A model generated the notes under the pieces. The model ran no database searches, had not been told where the DNA came from, and saw only the letters and a program-made list of their open reading frames with translations. A stretch of DNA of 6,224 nucleotides from Bacteroidota bacterium (GTDB taxonomy: Bacteria > Bacteroidota > Ignavibacteria > UBA10030 > UBA6906), in assembly GCA_003541875.1 (NCBI GenBank), contig DPLS01000184.1:1991-8214 (forward strand). Reading direction: 5' to 3'. Made by a program: the position numbers and the translations under genes. Shown piece by piece: positions 1-6,224 of the stretch (positions are counted from its first letter, which is position 1; each line of letters begins with the position of its first letter).

Positions 1-114
1 GGCCGGAAGAATCTCGAATGTGTCTTCTCTGTTGAAGAGAATGAGTATGTCATGAACAACAGTTCGAGGCAGCCAGACACAGTTCCCCAACTCAAAATAC
101 GAGACGTTCGATAA
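1..114 (+). CDS. possible 3' end of an upstream gene, function unknown
   Basis: The first frame is open from the window edge for 37 codons and ends in TAA at 112-114, which is 30 bases before the yebC start. The other two forward frames close within the first 54 bases. The residues are mixed and polar, ending in KIRDVR, with no motif I recognise. A 37-codon open stretch can arise by chance, so this is only a candidate for the C-terminus of a gene co-directional with yebC. If real, the short gap suggests it could be co-transcribed with yebC. The alternative is a plain non-coding leader; a GATAAT at 110-115 resembles a -10 box but has no good -35 partner. Confidence 0.3.
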   Translation, partial: GRKNLECVFSVEENEYVMNNSSRQPDTVPQLKIRDVR

Positions 115-144
115 TCCCTACGGAGAAATAAAGGAGATACCACT

Positions 145-903
145 ATGTCAGGCCATTCGAAATGGGCAACAATCAAACGCAAAAAGGGGGCCACTGACGC
201 AGCCCGGGGGCGGCTGTTCACCCGTCTCATCAAAGAAATCACCATCGCAGCAAAAAGCGGCGGCAACACGGACGGGAACCCTCGACTCCGGCTTGCAATT
301 CAAACCGCCAAGGCTTCCAACATGCCTGCCGACAACATTAAACGTGCAATCCAAAAAGGCACGGGCGAATTGCCGGGGGTTTCATACGAAGAAGTCACTT
401 TCGAAGGCTACGGCCCTGCAGGTGTAGCAATACTTGTCGAGGTCGTCACTGACAACAACAACCGCGCTGTCTCCGAGATGCGGCACGTTTTCTCCCGAAA
501 TAACGGCAACATGGGACAAAGCGGAAGCGTCGCATGGATGTTCACTAGAAAAGGTCATATCGTTGTGCCAAGGCACGGTCAGTCAGTGCCTCTCAGCGAG
601 GACGATCTGCTTGGGATCATTCTCGACGCGGGTGCTGACGACCTGCAATCCGATGAAGAGACCTTCAATGTCACGACTTCTCCTCATGAGTTTGACGCAG
701 TAAAGAAGGCCATCGAAGACAAAGGGATCAAGGTTGAGAGTGCGGCACTCCAGATGATTCCACAAAATACCGTGAAGGTGACCGGAAAAGAAGCCGAACA
801 GACGCTGAAGCTTATGGAGGCTCTCGAAGAGCACGAAGACGTGCAGAATGTCTATTCGAACTTTGATATAGACGAGAAGGAACTTGCCTCGATCAACGGT
901 TGA
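145..903 (+). CDS. yebC: YebC/PmpR/TACO1-family protein
   Basis: This is a cytoplasmic protein of 252 residues, the usual family length of about 240-250. The N-terminus carries the hallmark GHSKW at residues 3-7, followed by a basic helical stretch. Further signatures are NMP at 59-61 followed by DNIKRAI, the EGYGPAG segment at 87-93 and TDNNNR at 102-107. Family members were first annotated as DNA-binding transcriptional regulators. The mitochondrial relative TACO1 is a translational activator, and bacterial YebC-type proteins have more recently been linked to translation of difficult sequences such as proline runs. The sequence alone does not decide which role applies. The ATG start is supported by an AAGGAG at 131-136, eight bases upstream. 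ruvC follows after a short gap, a neighbourhood also seen in Escherichia coli. Confidence 0.95.
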   Translation: MSGHSKWATIKRKKGATDAARGRLFTRLIKEITIAAKSGGNTDGNPRLRLAIQTAKASNMPADNIKRAIQKGTGELPGVSYEEVTFEGYGPAGVAILVEVVTDNNNRAVSEMRHVFSRNNGNMGQSGSVAWMFTRKGHIVVPRHGQSVPLSEDDLLGIILDAGADDLQSDEETFNVTTSPHEFDAVKKAIEDKGIKVESAALQMIPQNTVKVTGKEAEQTLKLMEALEEHEDVQNVYSNFDIDEKELASING

Positions 904-934
904 GCCCGACAACGGTGCAAGGCGTCACCGCGAG

Positions 935-1504
935 ATGAGGAGTGTTCGAAGGAAGAACGACGGTACCTCTATCATTCTCGGCGTCGATCCAGGAACACTC
1001 ATTACAGGCTATGGGATCGTCATGCGCAGCCGGAATGCGATTCGCCTCCTCGGGTGCGGCACAGTTCGCAACGCGGCAACTGCCTCTATGCCTCTTCGGT
1101 TGAAGAAGATCTACACCGAACTCTCTTCTGTCATCCAGAAATATCATCCGGACGAACTTGCCATTGAATCAGCATTCTACGGCAAGAATGCACAGTCGGC
1201 CCTGAAGCTCGGTCATGCTCGCGGCGTGGCGATCCTCGCAGCGGTCGAGAGCGAAATCCCTACGACGGAGTATTCTCCGCGCGAAGTAAAAAAGGCGGTG
1301 GTTGGCAATGGCTCTGCGTCCAAAGAGCAGGTTCAATATATGATCAAGTCGATGCTCCACTTGCCAAGTGCGAAAATGCTGCACGATACCTCCGATGCCA
1401 TAGCCATCGCAGTGTGTCATCTTCACCGGCTCGTCACACCAACATCCAAGCACAAAGACTGGAAATCATTCGTCACTGCACATCCTGAGCGGGTGAGATC
1501 ATGA
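935..1504 (+). CDS. ruvC: Holliday junction resolvase RuvC
   Basis: RuvC is the dimeric, metal-dependent endonuclease that cuts Holliday junctions symmetrically during recombination and repair. With the ATG start at 935 the product is 189 residues, slightly longer than the E. coli protein (173). The RNase H-like fold is clear: GVDPG with catalytic Asp18, LAIES with Glu78, and the C-terminal HDTSDA motif with Asp151 and Asp154, so all four acidic active-site residues are present. GKN at 83-85 and the GHARG segment at 93-97 are also typical. An in-frame TTG at 884 would extend the protein but would overlap yebC and add unconserved residues, so I reject it. The Shine-Dalgarno sequence is weak: AAGG at 919-922, 12 bases from the ATG. 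The stop codon overlaps the ruvA start as ATGA, which suggests translational coupling. About 12 residues precede the conserved core. Confidence 0.95.
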   Translation: MRSVRRKNDGTSIILGVDPGTLITGYGIVMRSRNAIRLLGCGTVRNAATASMPLRLKKIYTELSSVIQKYHPDELAIESAFYGKNAQSALKLGHARGVAILAAVESEIPTTEYSPREVKKAVVGNGSASKEQVQYMIKSMLHLPSAKMLHDTSDAIAIAVCHLHRLVTPTSKHKDWKSFVTAHPERVRS

Positions 1505-2109
1505 TTGCGTCGATGCGGGGCACACTCGTAGTCAAATCTCCCACTGAAGTCGTCATCGACACTCAGGGGATAGGCTACAGTCTCAACATCCCCCTTTCTA
1601 CTTTTGCGGCGCTTGGCACCGTGGGCAGCACCGTAACGCTCCTGACCTATCTGCACGTTCGTGAAGATGTTCTGCAACTGTTCGGCTTTGCCTCGGACGA
1701 AGAACGCAACATTTTCAAGCTCCTCATCTCTGTTTCTGGGATCGGTCCAAGAATGGGACAGACAATCCTCTCAGGGATTGCCGTTCCTGATCTAAAACAT
1801 CATATCATTTCCGGAAACCTCGGCGCACTCACGACAATTCCGGGCGTGGGAAAGAAGCTTGCCGAGCGGTTGATCTTCGAGCTACGCGACAAGATCGGGA
1901 AGGTTGAGCTGTCGGGAGCTCTCTCTCCTGCCCCGCCGGACGAACAGTCGCAGATCAGATCTGAGGCCCTTTTGGCATTGACATCGTTGGGGTATTCACG
2001 TCCTATGGCCGAGAAGGCTCTCCTTGCAGCCTTGAAGGACGCAAACGGAAAAGATGCCACCGTGGAACAACTGATAAGGGCTTCCTTGCGGCACGCTACC
2101 AAATCCTAA
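1501..2109 (+). CDS. ruvA: Holliday junction branch migration protein RuvA
   Basis: RuvA binds four-way DNA junctions as a tetramer and loads the RuvB motor onto opposite arms. The 202-residue product has the normal length and all three domains. An N-terminal OB-like barrel starts at MRGTL and includes the acidic pin Glu55-Asp56 in HVREDV, which helps separate strands at the crossover. Two helix-hairpin-helix motifs follow: SGIGP at 79-83 and IPGVG at 113-117, the second continuing into KKLAERL. After a flexible Pro/Ser-rich linker comes a C-terminal domain (about residues 155-200) that contacts RuvB. The ATG overlaps the ruvC stop (ATGA at 1501-1504). A GGGTGAG at 1491-1497 could serve as a closely spaced Shine-Dalgarno sequence. 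Confidence 0.96.
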   Translation: MIASMRGTLVVKSPTEVVIDTQGIGYSLNIPLSTFAALGTVGSTVTLLTYLHVREDVLQLFGFASDEERNIFKLLISVSGIGPRMGQTILSGIAVPDLKHHIISGNLGALTTIPGVGKKLAERLIFELRDKIGKVELSGALSPAPPDEQSQIRSEALLALTSLGYSRPMAEKALLAALKDANGKDATVEQLIRASLRHATKS

Positions 2110-2126
2110 TCGCCGCCGCCGGTGTT

Positions 2127-2146
2127 GACCTTCATTTGTTGAAGTC
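2127..2146 (+). other. weak hairpin upstream of ruvB
   Basis: In the 51-base gap between ruvA and ruvB, CTTCA at 2130-2134 can pair with TGAAG at 2140-2144 across a five-base loop. GA at 2127-2128 can pair with TC at 2145-2146 if C2129 is bulged. The right arm contains the only Shine-Dalgarno-like element here, GAAG at 2141-2144. No T-run follows, so it is not an intrinsic terminator. The stem is short and AT-rich and could be chance. Confidence 0.25.
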
Positions 2147-2160
2147 TTAACTTGCAACCA

Positions 2161-3201
2161 ATGCGAAAATCAGACTACACTTCCCCTGAACGACTCGAAG
2201 CTGAAGTAGAATTCGACCAGGCGCTCCGCCCACTCTCGTTCACGGACTTCTACGGCCAGGAGAAGATTACCGACAACCTCAAGGTATTCATAGCGGCCGC
2301 CCGCCAACGTGACGAATCTCTCGACCATGTCTTGCTTACCGGCCCGCCCGGCCTTGGCAAGACGACACTCGCTCATATCATTGCGAATGAAATGGGGGGC
2401 AACATCAAGATCACGTCCGGGCCGGTGCTGGACAAGCCCGGAGATCTCGCCGGCATTCTTACGAATCTGGAAGAAGGTGATGTGCTCTTCATCGACGAGA
2501 TTCACCGGCTGAATCCAGTCGTGGAAGAATATTTGTACTCGGCGATGGAGGACTTCCGGCTTGACATCATGATCGATTCGGGTCCGAGTGCAAGGAGCAT
2601 ACAGCTTTCACTTCCTAGGTACACACTGATTGGCGCGACCACGCGTGCGGGCCTGCTTACGGCTCCTTTGCGCGCGCGGTTCGGGATTACGAATAGATTG
2701 GATTACTACAACGCTGGGACACTGGAGAAGATACTCCACCGCTCGGCGGCAATCCTCAATATCGAGTATGACGATGTCGGGCTCTCAGAGATCTCACGCC
2801 GCTCGCGTGGTACGCCGCGGATTGCCAACCGGCTACTGCGCCGGTGCCGGGATTTCGCACAGGCTGACCCCCGACTCAAGAAATTTAGTGGCGTGATTTC
2901 TCAACAGGTGGCGCAGCATTCGCTGACCGCTCTCGAAGTGGATGAGCATGGCCTTGACGACATGGACAAACGCATCCTGCAGTGCATTATCGAGAAGTAC
3001 AATGGCGGTCCGGTCGGTATCAACACGCTCGCCGTGGCAGTCGGAGAAGAGCCGGGAACCATTGAAGAAGTCTACGAGCCTTATCTTATTCAAGAAGGAT
3101 TCATCAAGCGCACTCCGCGCGGACGCGAGGCAACGAGACTTGCATACAAGCATCTCAACGTCACACCAACAAAAGAGAATCAGCCCAATTTGTTTTCGTA
3201 G
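2161..3201 (+). CDS. ruvB: Holliday junction branch migration ATPase RuvB
   Basis: RuvB is the hexameric AAA+ motor that pumps DNA through the RuvA-bound junction. From the ATG at 2161 the product is 346 residues, normal for the family. The AAA+ core shows Walker [10 protein letters not shown] at 61-69, Walker B VLFIDE at 108-113, sensor 1 GATTRAG at 158-164, the arginine-finger segment LRARFG at 170-175, and sensor 2 RGTPR at 216-220. The C-terminal winged-helix domain is complete, with NGGPVG and the late RTPRGR segment near the end. The N-terminal LRP...F.DF.GQEK block is standard. The start is slightly uncertain: an in-frame TTG at 2152 adds three residues and has GAAG seven bases upstream, whereas the ATG has no clear Shine-Dalgarno sequence. 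It lies 51 bases after ruvA, very likely in the same transcript. Confidence 0.96.
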   Translation: MRKSDYTSPERLEAEVEFDQALRPLSFTDFYGQEKITDNLKVFIAAARQRDESLDHVLLTGPPGLGKTTLAHIIANEMGGNIKITSGPVLDKPGDLAGILTNLEEGDVLFIDEIHRLNPVVEEYLYSAMEDFRLDIMIDSGPSARSIQLSLPRYTLIGATTRAGLLTAPLRARFGITNRLDYYNAGTLEKILHRSAAILNIEYDDVGLSEISRRSRGTPRIANRLLRRCRDFAQADPRLKKFSGVISQQVAQHSLTALEVDEHGLDDMDKRILQCIIEKYNGGPVGINTLAVAVGEEPGTIEEVYEPYLIQEGFIKRTPRGREATRLAYKHLNVTPTKENQPNLFS

Positions 3202-3300
3202 CGTGCTTCGTCGTTGCAAGGATTTGGACATTCGGAGTTTTGAGAAGCAACTCGCTCATTCCCGGATGGTTCCCATTTGTCACGGTCAATTTCCATTCGC

Positions 3301-3307
3301 AAGGAAG
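3301..3307 (+). promoter_or_regulatory. Shine-Dalgarno site fixing the aldehyde dehydrogenase start
   Basis: AAGGAAG lies seven bases before the ATG at 3315, an ideal distance. The same frame is open further upstream, to a TTG at 3240 that would add 25 residues. That extension has no comparable ribosome site and does not look like part of the family fold. The site therefore supports starting the protein at MSLDKDL. Confidence 0.7.
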
Positions 3308-3314
3308 CCAATCA

Positions 3315-4901
3315 ATGTCACTCGATAAAGACCTCCAGTCCATTCAAGAAGTGCGTGACCTTTTGGTGAAAGCGAAGGCGGCACAGCTTGAGTTCCGAAA
3401 CTATTCTCAGGAACAAGTCGACCGTATTGTCAAAGCAATGGTTGACGCGGGTTTTGCAGAGGCCGCGCGACTCGGACGTATGGCCTGCGAGGAGACAGGA
3501 TTCGGAAAATCGGAGGACAAGCAGAAAAAGAATGAGTTCGCAACTCGAAGAGTATGGGAATCCATCAAAGATCTGAAGACCGTCGGCGTCATCAGTGAGG
3601 ACAAAGAGAAGAAGCTGATTCTTATCGGCGAGCCTATGGGTGTCGTGGCAGCGCTCATCCCATCCACGAATCCGACATCAACGGCCATGTTCAAGTCGAT
3701 CATCTCCGTGAAAGCACGCAATGCCATTGTCGCAAGTCCGCATCCAAAGGCAGTGAAGTGTACGGTGGAAGCAATGAATGTCATCCGTGATGCTGCAGAA
3801 AAAGCCGGCGCCCCAATGCACTTGATGGCATGCCTCTCTTCTCCGACGATCGAGGGAACGAATGAACTGATGCGACACAAACTCACTGCCGTTATCCTCG
3901 CCACCGGCAGCAATCCGATGGTGAGGGCTGCATACAGTTCTGGCAAGCCTGCCTACGGTGTCGGTTCGGGAAATGTCCCTGCATTCATCGAGCGGACCGC
4001 GAACATCAACAAGGCCGTCGCCGATATCATCTCCGGCAAGCAGTTCGACTATGGTGTACTCTGTTCCACTGAATCGGCTCTTGTGTGCGACGCACCAATC
4101 AAGAACCAGGTGGTCGAAGAGTGCAAACGTCGGGGAGCATATTTCGTGGCGGGTGAAGAGAAAGAAAAACTCTCTCGACTCATGTTCGATGAACGGGGCG
4201 GTATCAATGCCGAAATGGTTGGCAAGTCGCCTGCATTCATCGCCCAACGGGCCGGGATTTCAGTCCCATCAAACACATCGGTTCTTGTCGCTGAACTGCA
4301 GGGAGTTGGTCGCGAGGTTCCCCTTTCACGGGAAAAGCTCTCCCCTGTTTTATCTTTCTACACCGAAGACGGATGGCGGGATGCGTGCCATCGGTGTATC
4401 GAGTTGTTGGAATTCGGCGGCGTCGGCCACACGCTCGTGATTCACTCAAAGGACAATGACATCATCATGAAGTTCGCGCTCGAGAAGCCTGCGTTTCGCA
4501 TACTGGTGAACACTCAAGCAGCATTGGGTGCAGTCGGCTATACTAACGGCCTCGATCCATCGCTTACGCTCGGCCCGGGCACATGGGGCGGATCCATTAT
4601 TTCCGACAACGTCACTGCTCGGCATCTGATGAATGTAAAGCGACTGGCATTTGAGACCTCACCCATCAATCCGGAGACGCCCGAACAGTTTGTATCGACA
4701 AGACAACGGTCGGAACATCTCCACACCGGATCGTGGATGGAAGAGATCGAAAAGCGCATCATCCTCAAAGCCGGAAATACTCCTGTCTGGGCAAAGGACG
4801 CTCCAACCTCATCTGACAAGAAACCAGAGGCATTCGGTACGGGATTGTCGGCTGAAGATGTTGACCGCATTGCACGTGAATTTGCAAGCAAACTGAAGTA
4901 G
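3315..4901 (+). CDS. CoA-acylating aldehyde dehydrogenase, EutE/PduP/AdhE-N type, with C-terminal extension
   Basis: The predicted reaction is aldehyde + CoA + NAD+ to acyl-CoA + NADH, or the reverse; the aldehyde substrate (acetaldehyde, propionaldehyde or other) cannot be read from sequence. The product is 528 residues. The nucleotide-binding region has GEPMGVVAALIPSTNPTST from residue 105, with oxyanion-hole Asn119, followed by SPHPKA. ATGSNP at 196-201 and GVGSGNVP at 215-222 are typical of the acylating branch. The catalytic cysteine is Cys250 in YGVLCSTES. The usual core ends near HLMNVKRLAFE (437-447). About 80 further residues follow: a Pro/Ser/Lys-rich linker, then an amphipathic helix (LSAEDVDRIAREFASKLK, 511-528) resembling a microcompartment encapsulation peptide. 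No iron alcohol dehydrogenase domain is fused, unlike AdhE. It lies 113 bases after ruvB with no clear promoter or terminator between. No shell-protein gene is in the window. Confidence 0.9.
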   Translation: MSLDKDLQSIQEVRDLLVKAKAAQLEFRNYSQEQVDRIVKAMVDAGFAEAARLGRMACEETGFGKSEDKQKKNEFATRRVWESIKDLKTVGVISEDKEKKLILIGEPMGVVAALIPSTNPTSTAMFKSIISVKARNAIVASPHPKAVKCTVEAMNVIRDAAEKAGAPMHLMACLSSPTIEGTNELMRHKLTAVILATGSNPMVRAAYSSGKPAYGVGSGNVPAFIERTANINKAVADIISGKQFDYGVLCSTESALVCDAPIKNQVVEECKRRGAYFVAGEEKEKLSRLMFDERGGINAEMVGKSPAFIAQRAGISVPSNTSVLVAELQGVGREVPLSREKLSPVLSFYTEDGWRDACHRCIELLEFGGVGHTLVIHSKDNDIIMKFALEKPAFRILVNTQAALGAVGYTNGLDPSLTLGPGTWGGSIISDNVTARHLMNVKRLAFETSPINPETPEQFVSTRQRSEHLHTGSWMEEIEKRIILKAGNTPVWAKDAPTSSDKKPEAFGTGLSAEDVDRIAREFASKLK

Positions 4902-4920
4902 CTGCAAACGAGTTCAAAAG

Positions 4921-4949
4921 TTGACTAGCCACTTACGATGGTAGATTAG
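4921..4949 (+). promoter_or_regulatory. weak promoter candidate upstream of the OmpA-family gene
   Basis: TTGACT at 4921-4926 resembles a sigma-70 -35 box (5 of 6). TAGATT at 4942-4947 is a possible -10 box with a short 15-base spacer. The same place reads TAGATTAG at 4942-4949, one mismatch from the Bacteroidota -7 consensus TAnnTTTG, with a GTTG 18 bases upstream in place of TTTG. It sits about 95 bases ahead of the next gene, inside the only sizeable gap before it. Neither reading is a strong match. Confidence 0.35.
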
Positions 4950-5041
4950 CTGTGGTCTGCGGGAAGGGTTCCCGGGACCGGAAGCGCTCTGCAACAAATA
5001 ATCACAACCACCATATCAACCACAAGCAGAAAGGTGCACAG

Positions 5042-6224
5042 ATGAAACATATCTTCAGACTTCTGATTCTTGTAGCGGTGTCCGCCCAAATCGGGTTTGC
5101 GCAGAACCTGGATGGAAAGTGGGCACTTGGATTTCATGGAGGGGGGAACATGTGGGTGAACGATCTCAACAAGTTAAAGGTAGGGCCCGGCGCTGAACTC
5201 ATGGTGCGCTATGGTCTCTCAACTCGTTTTTCTCTCGGCCTCGCAACCGGATGGGAACTGCTCAAGGCTAGCCAGGATCCAACATCCGCCGGAAACCCCT
5301 ATGGTTACTTGAAAGACGATGCTATTCCGGCATCACTCATTGCCTGGTATCACTTCTCGCCCGGAAAATCGTTTGCACCGTACGCGTATATTGGCGTCGG
5401 CGGAATGATGTACAAGCGACGAACCACGGGCAACATCTATGTGCCGTCAGACAAATGGCAATCTTCGATTCATATTCCCTTTGGGGTCGGATTCGAAACG
5501 TTTGTTTCAAAGAAGGTTTCAGTCAACGTCGATTTGGGATACCGCCTCCTCGATGACTGGACGGACTACCGCAAGGGGACTTCTGACAACAATATGATGG
5601 ATAGCTACGCCACGGCAAAAGTTGGTCTCAATTTCTACTTTGGCACCAGTAAGAGTGACGATGACGATGGCGACAGATTGACAAACGGCGAAGAAGAGAA
5701 ACTGGGGACCGACCCGACGAAGGCCGACACCGATGGTGATGGCTTGAACGACGGTGATGAGGCCATGAAATACAAGACCGATCCCCTGAAGGCCGACAGC
5801 GATGGGGACGGACTCAAGGACGGCGAAGAACTCAACACCTACAAAACCGACCCAATGAAGGCTGATACTGATGGCGATGGCTTGAGCGACGGCGATGAAG
5901 TCATGAAGTACAAGACCGATCCGTTAAAGGCCGATACCGACGGCGATGGCTTAAACGACGGTGATGAAGTCATGAAGTACAAGAGCGATCCGTTGAAGGT
6001 CGATACCGATGGTGGCACAGTCAACGACGGTACGGAAGTGACTCGTGGCAGTGACCCGTTGAACGCAATGGATGATGTGCCGAAGCCGAAGAAGGAGGAG
6101 CTGAAGGTTGAGGTGGGCAAGGCTATCACACTTGAGGGTGTGTTGTTCTTGACCGGAAGCGCTCAGATCGGTCCAAACTCGGAGCTAATCCTGGAGAAGG
6201 CATACAATACGCTCGCCCAAAACC
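5042..6224 (+). CDS. OmpA-family outer-membrane protein with beta-barrel and thrombospondin type-3 repeats (3' truncated)
   Basis: The reading frame is open to the window end, giving at least 394 residues. Residues 1-20 form a signal peptide (MKHIFRLLILVAVSAQIGFA) with likely cleavage before QN. Residues 21 to about 201 look like a small outer-membrane beta-barrel: alternating aromatic and glycine-rich strands, ending in KVGLNFYF. Residues 207-342 are six calcium-binding thrombospondin type-3 repeats, the best ones starting DTDGDG and ending TDPLKA. A short charged linker (KPKKEE) leads into an OmpA C-terminal domain starting near ITLEGVLFLTGSAQIG (about 363-378). The peptidoglycan-contacting part of that domain lies beyond the window. 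The protein probably ties the outer membrane to the cell wall, with the repeats as a calcium-stiffened periplasmic spacer; that role is inferred from the family. AAGGTG at 5031-5036 is the ribosome site, five bases before the ATG. The mRNA leader is A/C-rich. Confidence 0.9.
   Translation, partial: MKHIFRLLILVAVSAQIGFAQNLDGKWALGFHGGGNMWVNDLNKLKVGPGAELMVRYGLSTRFSLGLATGWELLKASQDPTSAGNPYGYLKDDAIPASLIAWYHFSPGKSFAPYAYIGVGGMMYKRRTTGNIYVPSDKWQSSIHIPFGVGFETFVSKKVSVNVDLGYRLLDDWTDYRKGTSDNNMMDSYATAKVGLNFYFGTSKSDDDDGDRLTNGEEEKLGTDPTKADTDGDGLNDGDEAMKYKTDPLKADSDGDGLKDGEELNTYKTDPMKADTDGDGLSDGDEVMKYKTDPLKADTDGDGLNDGDEVMKYKSDPLKVDTDGGTVNDGTEVTRGSDPLNAMDDVPKPKKEELKVEVGKAITLEGVLFLTGSAQIGPNSELILEKAYNTLAQN
5660..6067 (+). 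repeat. six tandem thrombospondin type-3 repeat units (about 69 bp each)
   Basis: The units begin at 5660, 5726, 5795, 5864, 5933 and 6002. The first and last are 22 codons and the four central ones 23. The central units share the pattern D-x-D-G-D-G-L-x-D-G-[DE]-E, then about six residues, then DP[LM]KA or KV. Units 4 and 5 differ at only 8 of 69 bases, including synonymous changes, which points to fairly recent duplication. Unit 1 has Arg in place of the second Gly of DGDG. Unit 6 reads DTDGGTVNDG, losing one acidic ligand, as is common in the terminal unit of such arrays. The repetition also keeps the opposite strand open, giving spurious Ser/Pro-rich reading frames. Confidence 0.9.

Noticed and set aside
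22..42. Small inverted repeat TTCTCT/AGAGAA near the left edge
   Set aside because: Only six base pairs with no T-run; it also falls inside the candidate upstream coding frame.
884..934. N-terminal extension of RuvC from a TTG at 884
   Set aside because: It overlaps the yebC end, lacks a ribosome site and adds residues absent from the RuvC fold; the ATG at 935 gives a normal length.
3240..3314. N-terminal extension of the aldehyde dehydrogenase from a TTG at 3240
   Set aside because: The strong AAGGAAG site before the ATG at 3315 and the family-like N-terminus from there make the extension unlikely.
3407..4247. Two long minus-strand open frames (179 and 189 codons) inside the aldehyde dehydrogenase
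   Set aside because: They are antisense to a gene with clear catalytic motifs, show no recognisable domain, and are explained by codon bias of the plus-strand gene.
4961..4988. GC-rich stretch with palindromes TCCCGGGA and AGCGCT as a possible terminator or operator
   Set aside because: The palindromes are short, no long stem with a loop forms, and no T-run follows, so it is not a convincing terminator.
4976..4989. GACCGGAAGCGCTC in the leader, repeated exactly at 6151-6164 inside the OmpA-family coding region
   Set aside because: Only two copies of 14 bases, one in coding sequence, with no flanking symmetry; mildly unexpected by chance but no function can be supported.
4946..5137. Minus-strand open frame of 63 codons across the OmpA leader
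   Set aside because: It overlaps the signal-peptide coding region antisense and has no ribosome site or recognisable domain.
5635..6129. Minus-strand Ser/Pro-rich repetitive open frames
   Set aside because: They mirror the thrombospondin type-3 repeat codons on the plus strand; the low-complexity product is a by-product of the repeats.

Overview
The window looks like an ordinary bacterial chromosome with moderate GC content. It most likely comes from the Bacteroidota/Chlorobiota/Ignavibacteriota group. The main support is the last gene, an outer-membrane barrel joined through thrombospondin type-3 calcium repeats to an OmpA-like domain, an architecture common in that group. The placement is an inference: no rRNA or other marker is present, and most genes do have a recognisable Shine-Dalgarno sequence. 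All genes lie on the plus strand.

Layout: (1) Bases 1-114 are open in one frame and may be the 3' end of an upstream gene that I cannot identify. (2) Bases 145-3201 hold a compact cluster, yebC-ruvC-ruvA-ruvB. It encodes a YebC/TACO1-family protein followed by the complete Holliday-junction machinery: the RuvC resolvase, the RuvA junction-binding protein and the RuvB AAA+ motor. ruvC and ruvA overlap by an ATGA, so they are probably translationally coupled. (3) Bases 3315-4901 encode a CoA-acylating aldehyde dehydrogenase with an extension of about 80 residues. That extension ends in a flexible linker and a short amphipathic helix resembling the peptides that target enzymes into bacterial microcompartments. 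(4) After a 140-base gap with a weak promoter candidate, bases 5042-6224 encode the OmpA-type protein: signal peptide, beta-barrel, six calcium-binding repeats and the first part of the peptidoglycan-binding domain. It is cut by the window end.

RuvA, RuvB and RuvC act together in branch migration and resolution of recombination intermediates. YebC is a frequent genomic neighbour of ruvC but works in translation or gene regulation. The aldehyde dehydrogenase and the OmpA protein have no evident functional link to the ruv genes.

I saw no mobile element, CRISPR array, tRNA, rRNA or convincing intrinsic terminator. I found no evidence of a wholly new system. The observation most worth following up is the microcompartment-like tail on the aldehyde dehydrogenase.
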